A stretch of 64,000 nucleotides of DNA from Neobacillus vireti (GTDB taxonomy: Bacteria; Bacillota; Bacilli; Bacillales; Cytobacillaceae): positions 491,378 to 555,377 of the forward strand of contig NZ_LDNB01000012.1 of assembly GCF_001026695.1 (NCBI RefSeq), written 5' to 3'. Below, in pieces: positions 16,399 through 25,408 of the stretch. Within the stretch, counting starts at the first letter, position 1. The number at the start of each line of letters is the position of its first letter. A program made the position numbers and the translations under genes. The notes beneath the pieces are model-generated. The model was given only the letters and a program-made list of their open reading frames with translations, made no database searches and was not told the origin of the DNA.

Positions 16399-16548
16399 AT
16401 GATGGCAAGATTGGGTTATAAAATCGGTTCCTCTACATTAAAAAGAAGCGAAAAGGCTGCAATGGGAAAATATCATAAAGGTGTAAAGTCACTAGGGGAA
16501 AGTAAGGTAAAGAATAAAGAAAACAAGCGAGTACCTGTTACTTCATAA
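16399..16548 (+). CDS. Small basic protein after the membrane protein
   Basis: 49 residues, MMARLGYKIGSSTLKRSEKA..., rich in Lys/Ser/Gly, with AAGGAGGG seven bases upstream. No domain recognised. Coupled to 15598-16389 by close spacing and followed by a terminator. Confidence 0.6.
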   Translation: MMARLGYKIGSSTLKRSEKAAMGKYHKGVKSLGESKVKNKENKRVPVTS

Positions 16549-16562
16549 TAATACAACATTGT

Positions 16563-16591
16563 AAAAGCTGATTCTTTTATCAGCTTTTTTT
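16563..16591 (+). terminator. Intrinsic terminator
   Basis: AAAGCTGAT/ATCAGCTTT hairpin with TTTT. Confidence 0.85.
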
Positions 16592-16687
16592 GTATGTTTT
16601 TAATTTTATTTAAGGCTTATATTAGAAAAAATAAAATTACTTATATATCCGAAAAACGACCGTTTAATGGATAAATTTTCAGAAATC

Positions 16688-16785
16688 CAAAATGGGTCAT
16701 TTTTTTGATAAAATAGAGGTAAAATTTGTAAGTAAAAGGGTCCGGAAAGTAAGATGTACGGAAAATTTCCATTTGACCCTTTTTC
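16688..16785. promoter_or_regulatory. Candidate res/operator region of the resolvase
   Basis: AAAATGGGTCATTTT near 16688 and CATTTGACCCTTTTT near 16769 are inverted relatives, and AAAAGGGTC at 16736 is a further copy of the same half-site. Such arrays precede resolvase genes of the Tn3/Hin class. Confidence 0.4.
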
Positions 16786-16808
16786 ATACACTAATTGGAG
16801 GGAAAATA

Positions 16809-17372
16809 ATGAAACTTGGGTACGCTCGTGTGTCGACCGATGATCAAGACATGCTGATGCAAATTGAAGCGCTGAAGGCTGCCGATGTTGAAGAAAAAAA
16901 TATTTATAAAGAGCATGTTTCGGGAATGAAAAAAGAAAGACCGGAATTAAAACGTATGCTTGATTATGCCCGCGAGGGCGATGAAATCGTAGTGTTTAAG
17001 CTTGACCGCGTCAGCCGCAGCTTAAAGCACCTGGAGGAACTTGCCGATCATCTTGAAAAACGTGGGATAGAATTCATTTCACTTCGTGAAAAAATCGATA
17101 CAACGACCGCCCAGGGAAAACTCTTCTTCCGGATGATGGGGGCATTTGCTGAGTTTGAACGCGACATCATTTCTGAACGAACAAAAGAGCAATTGGCTGC
17201 CAAAAAGAAAAACGGCGTCAAACTCGGTCGACCAAGCGTTGACGCGGAAAAACTTGAAATGGCATTTGCCTTGCATGAATCCAAACGCTATTCAGTCAAA
17301 GAAATCACAGAAAAAACCGGAATCAGCCGGACTACGTTTTACGATTATTTACGAAATCGCCCTGTAAGCTAG
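16809..17372 (+). CDS. Resolvase/invertase-type serine recombinase
   Basis: 187 residues; ATG 16809 follows TTGGAGGGAAAATA. The catalytic domain starts MKLGYARVSTDDQDML (serine 9), has KLDRVSRSLKHL, and EFERDIISERTKEQLAAKK on the long helix. A C-terminal Hin-type HTH closes it (SVKEITEKTGISRTTFYDYL). Length and order are standard for small serine recombinases. It could resolve cointegrates or invert DNA within the element. The last codons are duplicated as a relic at 18409-18444. Confidence 0.93.
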   Translation: MKLGYARVSTDDQDMLMQIEALKAADVEEKNIYKEHVSGMKKERPELKRMLDYAREGDEIVVFKLDRVSRSLKHLEELADHLEKRGIEFISLREKIDTTTAQGKLFFRMMGAFAEFERDIISERTKEQLAAKKKNGVKLGRPSVDAEKLEMAFALHESKRYSVKEITEKTGISRTTFYDYLRNRPVS

Positions 17373-17385
17373 GGCGATTTTTTTT
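17354..17385 (+). terminator. Terminator overlapping the resolvase stop
   Basis: AAATCGCCCT/AGGGCGATTT hairpin, which includes the last resolvase codons, and a run of T. Confidence 0.85.
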
Positions 17386-17599
17386 CATTGATTTCCCGTG
17401 AATAAACTTAAGGAGGCTAACCAATTTTCCTTTAATATAAACTTTACTTAATAATTTATCTGAAGTTTGATTTAAATCAACTGCACTTATAACGGTACAG
17501 TGTCATCGCATAAATTTTCGTACAATTTTTTTCGCAGAGTTTTCTTGATTTCTCGTTAATTCTTTTTATAATGGTGCGAAATGAAAAGGTGGTGTTGTA

Positions 17600-18313
17600 A
17601 TGTTGGGTTGGATATACACTGTGTTAATGGCTTTTGGTACTTACCAATACTATATTTATGGTTCAATTCTTTTTACTTTTTCACTTATAATAACCATTGT
17701 GTATTTTTGGTCTTTTGGAATTTTTACAAATTATAAGCATGACCCAGACAATATGCCTACGGTTTGGGTTTGGATTAATGTTTTATCACTAATAATTGGA
17801 TTGGGGTTATTCGTTTTTTCATTTTTCGTACACAACCCTTCCGACGTTGTACGACATGACAATATTGAAATTAATTCTCAAGAAGAATTGAATACATATG
17901 TTGATAATTTAAATAGGATTTTAATTCCGATAGAAATTACGCAATCTAAAATAATTGAATTAAATTCTGATTTAACAGATGAAAATTATGAAGATAAAAG
18001 AGAACAAAGTCTAGTTCTTATCGGCGAACAATTAGAAAATATTGATAACGTAATCGATAATTTAAGTGAAATTGATATACCTGATATACCAGAAAAAGAA
18101 ACGGTAGAAAACTTTAACATCTCATTATTAGATAGTTATAAAGAAACAAAAACAGCGCAAATGAATATGTTTAATTTTTTATCTACAGGTGATTCGCAGT
18201 ACAAAGAAAACTATGACTCGATTTTAAGCAATCACGATAATTCGATTCATCAACATTATGTTGATGAATTTATTAAAGTTTTAGATAAATATAAAATAAA
18301 TTCGAGCTTTTAG
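17600..18313 (+). CDS. Hypothetical membrane protein with coiled-coil domain
   Basis: 237 residues from ATG 17600 with AAAGGTGGTG upstream. Three hydrophobic spans in the first 85 residues are followed by about 150 acidic, helical residues (EINSQEELNTYVDNLNRIL, ENIDNVIDNLSEIDIPDIP). No catalytic motif. The gene lies between the intact resolvase and the relic of another, so it may have arrived by recombination between the two. Confidence 0.55.
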   Translation: MLGWIYTVLMAFGTYQYYIYGSILFTFSLIITIVYFWSFGIFTNYKHDPDNMPTVWVWINVLSLIIGLGLFVFSFFVHNPSDVVRHDNIEINSQEELNTYVDNLNRILIPIEITQSKIIELNSDLTDENYEDKREQSLVLIGEQLENIDNVIDNLSEIDIPDIPEKETVENFNISLLDSYKETKTAQMNMFNFLSTGDSQYKENYDSILSNHDNSIHQHYVDEFIKVLDKYKINSSF

Positions 18314-18408
18314 ACCTTTAAAAAAACTTGTTAAATTTGGATAAATGTTTTTTTATGGTAAGAATAAAAAATCGAAAATAATAACAAAAGGGATGGTTTG
18401 TATTTCTA

Positions 18409-18444
18409 TTTTATGACTATATGCGAAAGCGTCCTGTAAGCTAG
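18409..18444 (+). pseudogene. Last 11 codons of a second resolvase gene
   Basis: It reads FYDYMRKRPVS-stop against FYDYLRNRPVS-stop at the end of the intact resolvase. Over 45 bases, including the terminator, 38 are identical. This is a gene tail left after deletion or cargo exchange. Confidence 0.7.
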
Positions 18445-18561
18445 GGTGATTTTATATTTCTTCTTCAAATCATTAAAAAAGCTGGTAAAAAAAATTACCA
18501 ATTAATTGAAATATATAAAACCTTCGTTATAATGATTGGGATTGAAACGGAGGAGATAATA

Positions 18562-18825
18562 ATGTCTAAAAAAATAGGATTTATATTATTTTTAGTGATT
18601 GGATTAATTTTTTCTTTCAAGGCAAATGGAATAAATTTCAATGATAATACTCAGCCATATTTTAAAATGAAAGCTTTTGAAAATGCTGCTAAGCATCCAG
18701 AGAATATAAATCGGGAAAAAGCTGACTTGTTGTATAAAGCTAGATTTGGAACACCTTACGAAAGAATGAAGGAATTGGAAAATTATAAAAAACAATGGTC
18801 AATGTCCGGTCGTCCTAACTTATAG
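18562..18825 (+). CDS. Small exported or membrane-anchored protein
   Basis: 87 residues from ATG 18562 with CGGAGGAG upstream (an upstream ATG at 18532 has none). One N-terminal hydrophobic segment, IGFILFLVIGLIFSF, acts as signal or anchor, followed by about 60 hydrophilic residues. Family unknown. It has its own terminator at the stop codon. Confidence 0.55.
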   Translation: MSKKIGFILFLVIGLIFSFKANGINFNDNTQPYFKMKAFENAAKHPENINREKADLLYKARFGTPYERMKELENYKKQWSMSGRPNL

Positions 18826-18840
18826 GACGATTTTTTATTT
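18810..18840 (+). terminator. Intrinsic terminator
   Basis: TCGTCCT/AGGACGA hairpin including the stop codon, then TTTTTT. Confidence 0.8.
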
Positions 18841-18951
18841 CTGCGATTTTTATCGTTTTATAAATATAATGAAACTTTCGATTAGTTGCGGTAAAATAAA
18901 AAGGAAAATTATGAAAATAGTCTTAGACTAACAGACGGGGTGACTATAAAA

Positions 18952-20991
18952 ATGGAAGTTTTAAACAACAACGAATTCGTTAATTTTATATGGAAAAATG
19001 CTGAAATTCTTCGCGGTCCATATAAAAAAGAAGAATACCAAGAAGTAGTGTTACCGTTATCTGTATTACGACGATTTGACTCTCTATTACAACCTACAAA
19101 AGAACAAGTTTTAGAAAGGGCAAAAACGATTAAACACGACGCCATTTTAAATAGAATTACTGGATATGACTTTAATAACATAAGTCAATTCGATTTCCAA
19201 TCGCTTTTAAGAGATCCTGACAACATAGCAGCTAACCTGCGCAATTACATTCAAGGTTTTTCTGCTAATATTCGCATTATTTTTGAGCGTTTTGAATTTG
19301 ATAAGCAAATTTCAAAAATGGACGAGCATAACCTATTGTACAATGTTATACAGCTTTTCGCTGGGATAGATTTAAGTATAACTCGTGTATCAAATATGCA
19401 AATGGGATACATATTCGAAGAATTTATCCGTCGTTTTTCAGAAAATGCGGAAGCAGGTGATCATTACACACCACGTGAAGTCATTCAATTAATGGTAAAT
19501 CTTATTTTAAACGAAGATCAATCAGAATTGATGCAGGAAGGAAAAATCGTTCAAATAGGAGATTTTGCATGCGGGACGGGGGGCATGCTTTCAGAAGCTA
19601 CTCGCTTTATTCAAGCGTTAAATCCCAATACACAGGTAGAAGTGTTTGGACAGGAAATCAATCCGAAATCCTACGCAATTGCCTGCGCTGATTTACTGAT
19701 TAAAGGGCAAAACGCGGGGCACATTGCCTTCGGAAACTCATTGACAGATGCTGACGGTCATAAGGGGTTGCAGGCGCGGTATGCGTTAATGAATCCTCCA
19801 TTTGGTGTTGATTGGAAGCATTATGGTGAGAGCATTATCGAAGAATATCAAGAAAAAGGTTTTGATGGTCGGTACGGTGCAGGTCTTCCTCGTACATCTG
19901 ACGGCTCTCTTTTGTTCTTACAACATATGGTATCGAAAATGAAACAGGATGAAAAAGGGAGCCGAATGGCAATTATTTTGAATGGTTCGCCTTTGTTTAC
20001 CGGAGATGCCGGAAGCGGAGAAAGTGAGATTCGTCGTTGGTTAATTGATGAAGATTTACTGGAGGGTATTGTCGCATTGCCTGACCAATTATTCTATAAC
20101 ACAGGAATTTCAACATATGTATGGATTCTTTCAAATCGAAAAAATGATGATTTAATGAAGGGTGCAGTTCGGAAAGGAAAAGTTCAACTTGTTGATGCTA
20201 CCAGTTTTTTTCTAAAAATGAGAAAAAGTCTTGGAAATAAGAGAAACGAGATAACGCATTTGCAGATTGACGAAATCACACGTATTTATGGTGATTTCAA
20301 GGAGAGTAAAAATTGTAGGATTTTTGATGGTGCTGATTTTGGTTATAAAAAAATAACAGTTGAGCGACCGCTAAGGCTTAATTTTATGATGTCTAAAGAA
20401 CGAATCGAAAATCTTTATGGTGAATCAGCATTTACGAAATTATTCGATGAAGAAGAATTTTTAAAACTAAATCTTAAAAAAGATAAAAAGGGCGCTGAAG
20501 TTAAAAAAACAGAAAAATTAGAAGAAGGAAAAAAACTTCAAGAAATAATTATTTCTATTTTAACAAAAAACTCTTCAGATAAATTGTACAAAAACCGAGA
20601 AGAATTTTTAAAAGTTCTGAAACCGTTATTCAAAAATGTTCCAGAGGTCAAAGCGGGTTTATGGAAAGCCGTTTATATGGGGCTATCTGAACGGGATGAT
20701 ACAGCCGATATATGCTTAGATGCCAAAGGCAAAGTAGAAGCAGATCCAATACTCCGAGATACAGAAAACGTTCCGTTAAAAAAAGATATTTTCGAATATT
20801 TCGAACGTGAAATATTACCAAACGTACCTGACGCTTGGATTGATGAAAGCAAAACAAAAATCGGTTATGAAATACCATTAACACGCTATTTTTATAAGTA
20901 CGAAGAACTAGAAAATTCCGCGAATTTAAAACAGCGGGCAATTGACCTAGAGGATAGTATCCAAGTGCTATTAAAGAGGGTGCTTATATAA
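18952..20991 (+). CDS. hsdM: Type I restriction-modification system, methyltransferase subunit
   Basis: 679 residues from ATG 18952 (ACGGGGTGA upstream). N6-adenine methylase with the SAM-binding loop DFACGTGGM (about residue 208) and catalytic NPPFGVDW (about 282). The N-terminal helical domain begins with NNEFVNFIWKNAEILRG. The roughly 170-residue C-terminal extension (EVKKTEKLEEGKK onward) is longer than in EcoKI HsdM but usual in this subgroup. It modifies DNA at the target chosen by HsdS. The stop overlaps the hsdS start by one base (TAATG), so translation is coupled. Confidence 0.95.
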   Translation: MEVLNNNEFVNFIWKNAEILRGPYKKEEYQEVVLPLSVLRRFDSLLQPTKEQVLERAKTIKHDAILNRITGYDFNNISQFDFQSLLRDPDNIAANLRNYIQGFSANIRIIFERFEFDKQISKMDEHNLLYNVIQLFAGIDLSITRVSNMQMGYIFEEFIRRFSENAEAGDHYTPREVIQLMVNLILNEDQSELMQEGKIVQIGDFACGTGGMLSEATRFIQALNPNTQVEVFGQEINPKSYAIACADLLIKGQNAGHIAFGNSLTDADGHKGLQARYALMNPPFGVDWKHYGESIIEEYQEKGFDGRYGAGLPRTSDGSLLFLQHMVSKMKQDEKGSRMAIILNGSPLFTGDAGSGESEIRRWLIDEDLLEGIVALPDQLFYNTGISTYVWILSNRKNDDLMKGAVRKGKVQLVDATSFFLKMRKSLGNKRNEITHLQIDEITRIYGDFKESKNCRIFDGADFGYKKITVERPLRLNFMMSKERIENLYGESAFTKLFDEEEFLKLNLKKDKKGAEVKKTEKLEEGKKLQEIIISILTKNSSDKLYKNREEFLKVLKPLFKNVPEVKAGLWKAVYMGLSERDDTADICLDAKGKVEADPILRDTENVPLKKDIFEYFEREILPNVPDAWIDESKTKIGYEIPLTRYFYKYEELENSANLKQRAIDLEDSIQVLLKRVLI

Positions 20992-22310
20992 TGAGTTATA
21001 GAAGTAATAATCAAAGCAAAATTTCAGATATTGAATGGACTGGAAACATACCAGAGCATTGGCAGATTAAAAAAGTATCAGAGTTATTTGAACAGAGAAA
21101 CGAAAAGGTCAGCGATAAAGACTTTGAGCCTCTGTCTGTAACCAAAATGGGGATTTTGAAACAATTGGAAAATGTCGCTAAAACGGATAACAATGATAAT
21201 AGAAAAAAAGTTCTAAAAAATGACTTTGTAATCAATAGTCGTTCCGATAGAAAAGGTTCATGTGGTGTATCCGAATTTGATGGTTCTGTATCTTTAATTT
21301 GTACAGTAATAAAGCCAAAAACAAATAATACTTATATGGACTATTATCATCATCTGTTCAGAAACAAGATGTTTTCAGAAGAGTTTTACAGATGGGGCAG
21401 AGGAATAGTTGATGATTTGTGGTCGACTAGATGGGATGAATTCAAAAGAATTCTTGTGCCTTGCCCTCCCTTTGAAGAGCAAAAGAACATTGCAAGTTTC
21501 CTAAATCAAATTTATAAGTCAATCGAAGACTTAATTTATAAAAAAGAACAGCAATTGATTACACTTCAAAAATATCGCTTGTCGCTAATCACTGAAACAA
21601 TAACTCGTGGATTGAATCAAAATGAAAAATTGAAGGATAGCGGTTTTGATTGGATAGGAAAGATACCTTACAACTGGGAAGTTAAAAAATTTAAGTATAT
21701 CAAAGACGCGCCAATGTTATACGGGGCAACAGAATCTGGGGAACCAATACAGGAAGGGCAACCTAGGTATATAAGAATAACCGATTTAACACTAGATGGA
21801 GAATTAAAAAATGATGATGTTAAAGGATTAGAACCTCGTAAAGCTAGACCTTTCTTATTAGAGGATGGAGATATATTGTTTGCAAGATCGGGAGCAACAG
21901 TAGGGAAAACATTTATTTATAAAGAAAAGTACGGTCCAGCATGTTTTGCAGGTTACATGATTAAATTTTCTCCAGATTGTAGGATAATTGAACCGGATTT
22001 TCTTTATTATTTTACAAAATCAAGTATATTTTATTTTCAAGTAAACGAAGCAACAACAGTTGCAACTATACAAAATGTAAGTGCGGAAAAATATTTAAAC
22101 TTTGTAACCGTTTTGCCACCGATAGAAGAACAAAAGGAAATTGCAAACTATATACAAGAAAAAACGGCTGAAATAGATGATGCTCTTCTGAATATACAAA
22201 ATCAAATTGAAACATTTAAACAATATAGAAATTCTCTAATTTATGAAGCCGTAACAGGAAAAATCAATATTAATGATTACAATGTAAGCGTATTGGAGGT
22301 GAAATTATGA
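20991..22310 (+). CDS. hsdS: Type I restriction-modification system, specificity subunit
   Basis: 439 residues with two target-recognition domains. Each is introduced by the same phrase (IEWTGNIPEHWQIKKVSEL and FDWIGKIPYNWEVKKFKYI) and closed by a helical dimer region (PPFEEQKNIASFL and PPIEEQKEIANYI). This is the full two-TRD form, so a bipartite recognition sequence is expected. The target cannot be read from sequence. It overlaps hsdM by one base and hsdR by four (ATGA). Confidence 0.95.
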   Translation: MSYRSNNQSKISDIEWTGNIPEHWQIKKVSELFEQRNEKVSDKDFEPLSVTKMGILKQLENVAKTDNNDNRKKVLKNDFVINSRSDRKGSCGVSEFDGSVSLICTVIKPKTNNTYMDYYHHLFRNKMFSEEFYRWGRGIVDDLWSTRWDEFKRILVPCPPFEEQKNIASFLNQIYKSIEDLIYKKEQQLITLQKYRLSLITETITRGLNQNEKLKDSGFDWIGKIPYNWEVKKFKYIKDAPMLYGATESGEPIQEGQPRYIRITDLTLDGELKNDDVKGLEPRKARPFLLEDGDILFARSGATVGKTFIYKEKYGPACFAGYMIKFSPDCRIIEPDFLYYFTKSSIFYFQVNEATTVATIQNVSAEKYLNFVTVLPPIEEQKEIANYIQEKTAEIDDALLNIQNQIETFKQYRNSLIYEAVTGKININDYNVSVLEVKL

Positions 22311-25288
22311 TATTTACACCAGATATTTTAAAAGAACGTGCATTTCAAACAGTGGTCAAGGAATACTTGACCACCGTAAATGGTTTTTTTGAAGGTACTA
22401 ATCAGGATTACAATCGTCAATATGCCTTTGATGAAAAGCAATTGTTTTCATTTCTTGAAGAAACTCAAGAAAAAGCATTGGCGAAATTGAAAGATATTTA
22501 TAAAGCGCAATACAAACAAAAAATACTATTTCGATTGGACACTGAATTAAAGCGTCGTGGTATGGTCGATGTCCTTCGCAAGGGGATTAAGGATTATGGC
22601 GTTCAGTTAAAACTGGCTTATTTCAAACCACCGACTACGTTGAATAAAGAATTGATTGTTCTTTATGATAAGAACCGCCTGTCCGTAACGGAAGAGTTGG
22701 TTCATAAAGAAGATGAACGTATCGATCTTGTTATTTTCCTAAATGGCTTGCCGGTCCTCGCTTTTGAACTAAAAAATGAATTCACTGGTCAAGACGTCGT
22801 TGATGCGAAACAGCAATGGATGCATGACCGCAGCGGGAAAGACCTTCTGTTCCGGTTTAAGCAGCGGGTCATTGCCTGCTTTGCAATGGATACAAACGAA
22901 GTGTTCATGACAACAAAATTAAATGGCACTAAAACATTCTTCCTTCCGTTTAATAAGGGATACAATGGCGGTAAAGGCAATCCTCCGGTCGATGGGAAGC
23001 TGAAGACCCATTATGTATGGGAGGATGTATTAACTCGTGAGAACCTGGTTGAAATCCTTGATAAGTTCGTTTATCTGAAAGTCGATGAGGACGAAGATGA
23101 CGAAGGCAATATCATTACTAAAGAAACATTGATCTTCCCGCGTTATCATCAGCGTGATGCGGTTAAAAATGTCTTAAATCATGCGAAAGCTTTTGGTTCA
23201 GGTCAATCATATTTAATACAACACAGCGCTGGCAGCGGTAAAACCAATACTATTTCATGGTTATCACATCGTTTAGCAACTCTTCATAACGATGAAAACC
23301 AGCCTGTTTTTGAAGGCGTTATTGTCGTTACGGACCGTAAAGTATTGGATAAGCAGCTCCAAAAAGCGGTCTATCAGCTAGAACATAAAGCGGGAATGGT
23401 TGCGAAAATTGAAGAGGACTCTTCTCAATTGGCAGAATCTTTGAATAAAGGCACCAAAATTATCATCACAACAATTCAGAAATTCCCATACATACTCGAT
23501 AAACTTGGTACATTAAAAGATAAGAATTATGCTATCATCATCGACGAAGCACACTCTTCAACTAGCGGAAAGAACATGGCAGCTTTAACGACCAGCTTAA
23601 CTCTTGAAGAAGCGCAAAAGCTCGATGAAGAAGCAGAAGCAATTGAAACTGATGCTGAAGAAAAAATCCTGAATGAAATCAATCGTATCGGGAAACAGGC
23701 TAATATCAGTTTCTTTGCCTTCACAGCGACACCAAAAGGCAGCACCTTGAAAATGTTCGGCACCGAAGATGCTGAAGGCAAACCGCGTCCCTTCCATCTT
23801 TACAGCATGAAACAGGCAATTCAGGAGAGGTTTATCCTAGACGTATTACAAAATTATGTTTCTTATAAAACATATTACCGGGTCGCTAAAAAAATTGAAG
23901 ACAATCCGGAATTTGAGAGCGCAAAAGCAACAAAAGCCATCTCGCGGTTTGTGAGCCTGCACCCGCACAATATTGAGCAAAAAACTGAAATTATTATCGA
24001 GCACTTCCGAAAAGTGACAAGCAAGAAATTAAACGGACAGGCAAAAGCAATGGTCGTTACCGCTTCAAGACTCCATGCGGTCAGATACAAGTTGGCTTTT
24101 GATGCATATATCAAGAAAAAAGGTTACAAAGCTATGAAAGCGCTTGTCGCATTTTCTGGTACTGTAAAAGACGACGGAGATGAATATACTGAGCCAGGCA
24201 TGAACCGTTTTTCAGAAAAGCAATTAACGAAGAAGTTTGATAGTGATGAATATCAGGTATTGCTTGTAGCCGAAAAATATCAAACCGGTTTTGACCAGCC
24301 AAAGCTTCATACGATGTTTGTTGATAAAAAACTCTCAGGGCTAAAAGCCGTACAAACTTTATCACGCCTTAACCGGACTTATCCTGGAAAAGAAGACACC
24401 TTCATTTTAGACTTTGTTAATGATCCGGAAGATATTCGCAAATCGTTTGAACCATATTATGAAGATACCGTATTAAAAGGCGATGTGGAACCGAATGAAC
24501 TTTACAGCATCCAGCAGGAAATCGATAATTATATGATTTTGCATGAAGAAGAAGTAAATAAATTTGTTGAAATTATTTATAAAGACAAAAAAGCAAAAAA
24601 GGATACGGAGTTATCAAATAATTATATTGATGTAGCGGCAGACCGGTATAAGCGAATGTCTGAAGAGGAGCAGCGGGAATTTATAAGTCTCGCTAGAAAA
24701 TTCAATAGCCTTTATATGTTCATCCTACAGATTACACCATTTAAAGACGTTGATCTTCATAAATTATTCGTTTACCTACGGTATCTGTTAAAGAAAATTT
24801 CTATTAAAGGAAATCCTCCTATCAGCCTAGAGGATAAAGTTGTCCTTGAATATTATTCCATTAAAGATAAAGGGAAGGCGGATATTTCCCTTGGGGAAGA
24901 TACAGAAAAATATGTTACGATAAATGTTAACGGTAGCGGAGCTAAAGAGGACCCGCCAATAGATCCGCTTACGGTTATTTTAGAGCGACTAAATTCTAAA
25001 AACGGGACCGAATTTGGCGAGCATGAAAAGCTGAACATTCAGCAGATTGTTGAAATTGCTGCAAGCGATGAAACGCTCAGGACTCAAGCGCAGAATAATA
25101 CCTATGATGATTTCATTCTAGGCTTTCGGAAGAAGTTTTTGGATTATGTGGTTGCGGGATTTGATAAAAACCAGGGATTCTTTGGAAAAGTGCTTGATGA
25201 TGATTTGTTCCGTTCGCAGTTAGAAGAACATATGGGAGAACATGTGTATAAATTATTAAACGCGTCAGGTTTTGATAGCATTAATTAA
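22307..25288 (+). CDS. hsdR: Type I restriction-modification system, endonuclease/translocase subunit
   Basis: 993 residues. The N-terminal nuclease domain has the PD-(D/E)xK signature, here LVIFLNGLPVLAFELKNE (about 145-165). The helicase domains carry Walker A HSAGSGKTNTI (about 308), VVTDRKVLD, DEAH in IIIDEAHSS (about 410) and FFAFTATP (about 470). The C-terminal helical domain contacts the methylase. It cleaves unmodified DNA after ATP-driven translocation. All motifs look intact, so the system should be active. A terminator follows directly. Confidence 0.95.
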   Translation: MIFTPDILKERAFQTVVKEYLTTVNGFFEGTNQDYNRQYAFDEKQLFSFLEETQEKALAKLKDIYKAQYKQKILFRLDTELKRRGMVDVLRKGIKDYGVQLKLAYFKPPTTLNKELIVLYDKNRLSVTEELVHKEDERIDLVIFLNGLPVLAFELKNEFTGQDVVDAKQQWMHDRSGKDLLFRFKQRVIACFAMDTNEVFMTTKLNGTKTFFLPFNKGYNGGKGNPPVDGKLKTHYVWEDVLTRENLVEILDKFVYLKVDEDEDDEGNIITKETLIFPRYHQRDAVKNVLNHAKAFGSGQSYLIQHSAGSGKTNTISWLSHRLATLHNDENQPVFEGVIVVTDRKVLDKQLQKAVYQLEHKAGMVAKIEEDSSQLAESLNKGTKIIITTIQKFPYILDKLGTLKDKNYAIIIDEAHSSTSGKNMAALTTSLTLEEAQKLDEEAEAIETDAEEKILNEINRIGKQANISFFAFTATPKGSTLKMFGTEDAEGKPRPFHLYSMKQAIQERFILDVLQNYVSYKTYYRVAKKIEDNPEFESAKATKAISRFVSLHPHNIEQKTEIIIEHFRKVTSKKLNGQAKAMVVTASRLHAVRYKLAFDAYIKKKGYKAMKALVAFSGTVKDDGDEYTEPGMNRFSEKQLTKKFDSDEYQVLLVAEKYQTGFDQPKLHTMFVDKKLSGLKAVQTLSRLNRTYPGKEDTFILDFVNDPEDIRKSFEPYYEDTVLKGDVEPNELYSIQQEIDNYMILHEEEVNKFVEIIYKDKKAKKDTELSNNYIDVAADRYKRMSEEEQREFISLARKFNSLYMFILQITPFKDVDLHKLFVYLRYLLKKISIKGNPPISLEDKVVLEYYSIKDKGKADISLGEDTEKYVTINVNGSGAKEDPPIDPLTVILERLNSKNGTEFGEHEKLNIQQIVEIAASDETLRTQAQNNTYDDFILGFRKKFLDYVVAGFDKNQGFFGKVLDDDLFRSQLEEHMGEHVYKLLNASGFDSIN

Positions 25289-25312
25289 AAAGGAGGTCGC
25301 CCTCCTTTTTTT
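25287..25312 (+). terminator. Terminator of hsdMSR
   Basis: AAAGGAGG-tcgc-CCTCCTTT with a run of T. Confidence 0.85.
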
Positions 25313-25408
25313 GATTGTAAAAGTATTAATGCTTTGTTGTATTATAAAAAGTAAGAAAAATATAAAAAATACTACAAAAGCAGTTGAGAAAGGGATTAGG
25401 AGAAAACA

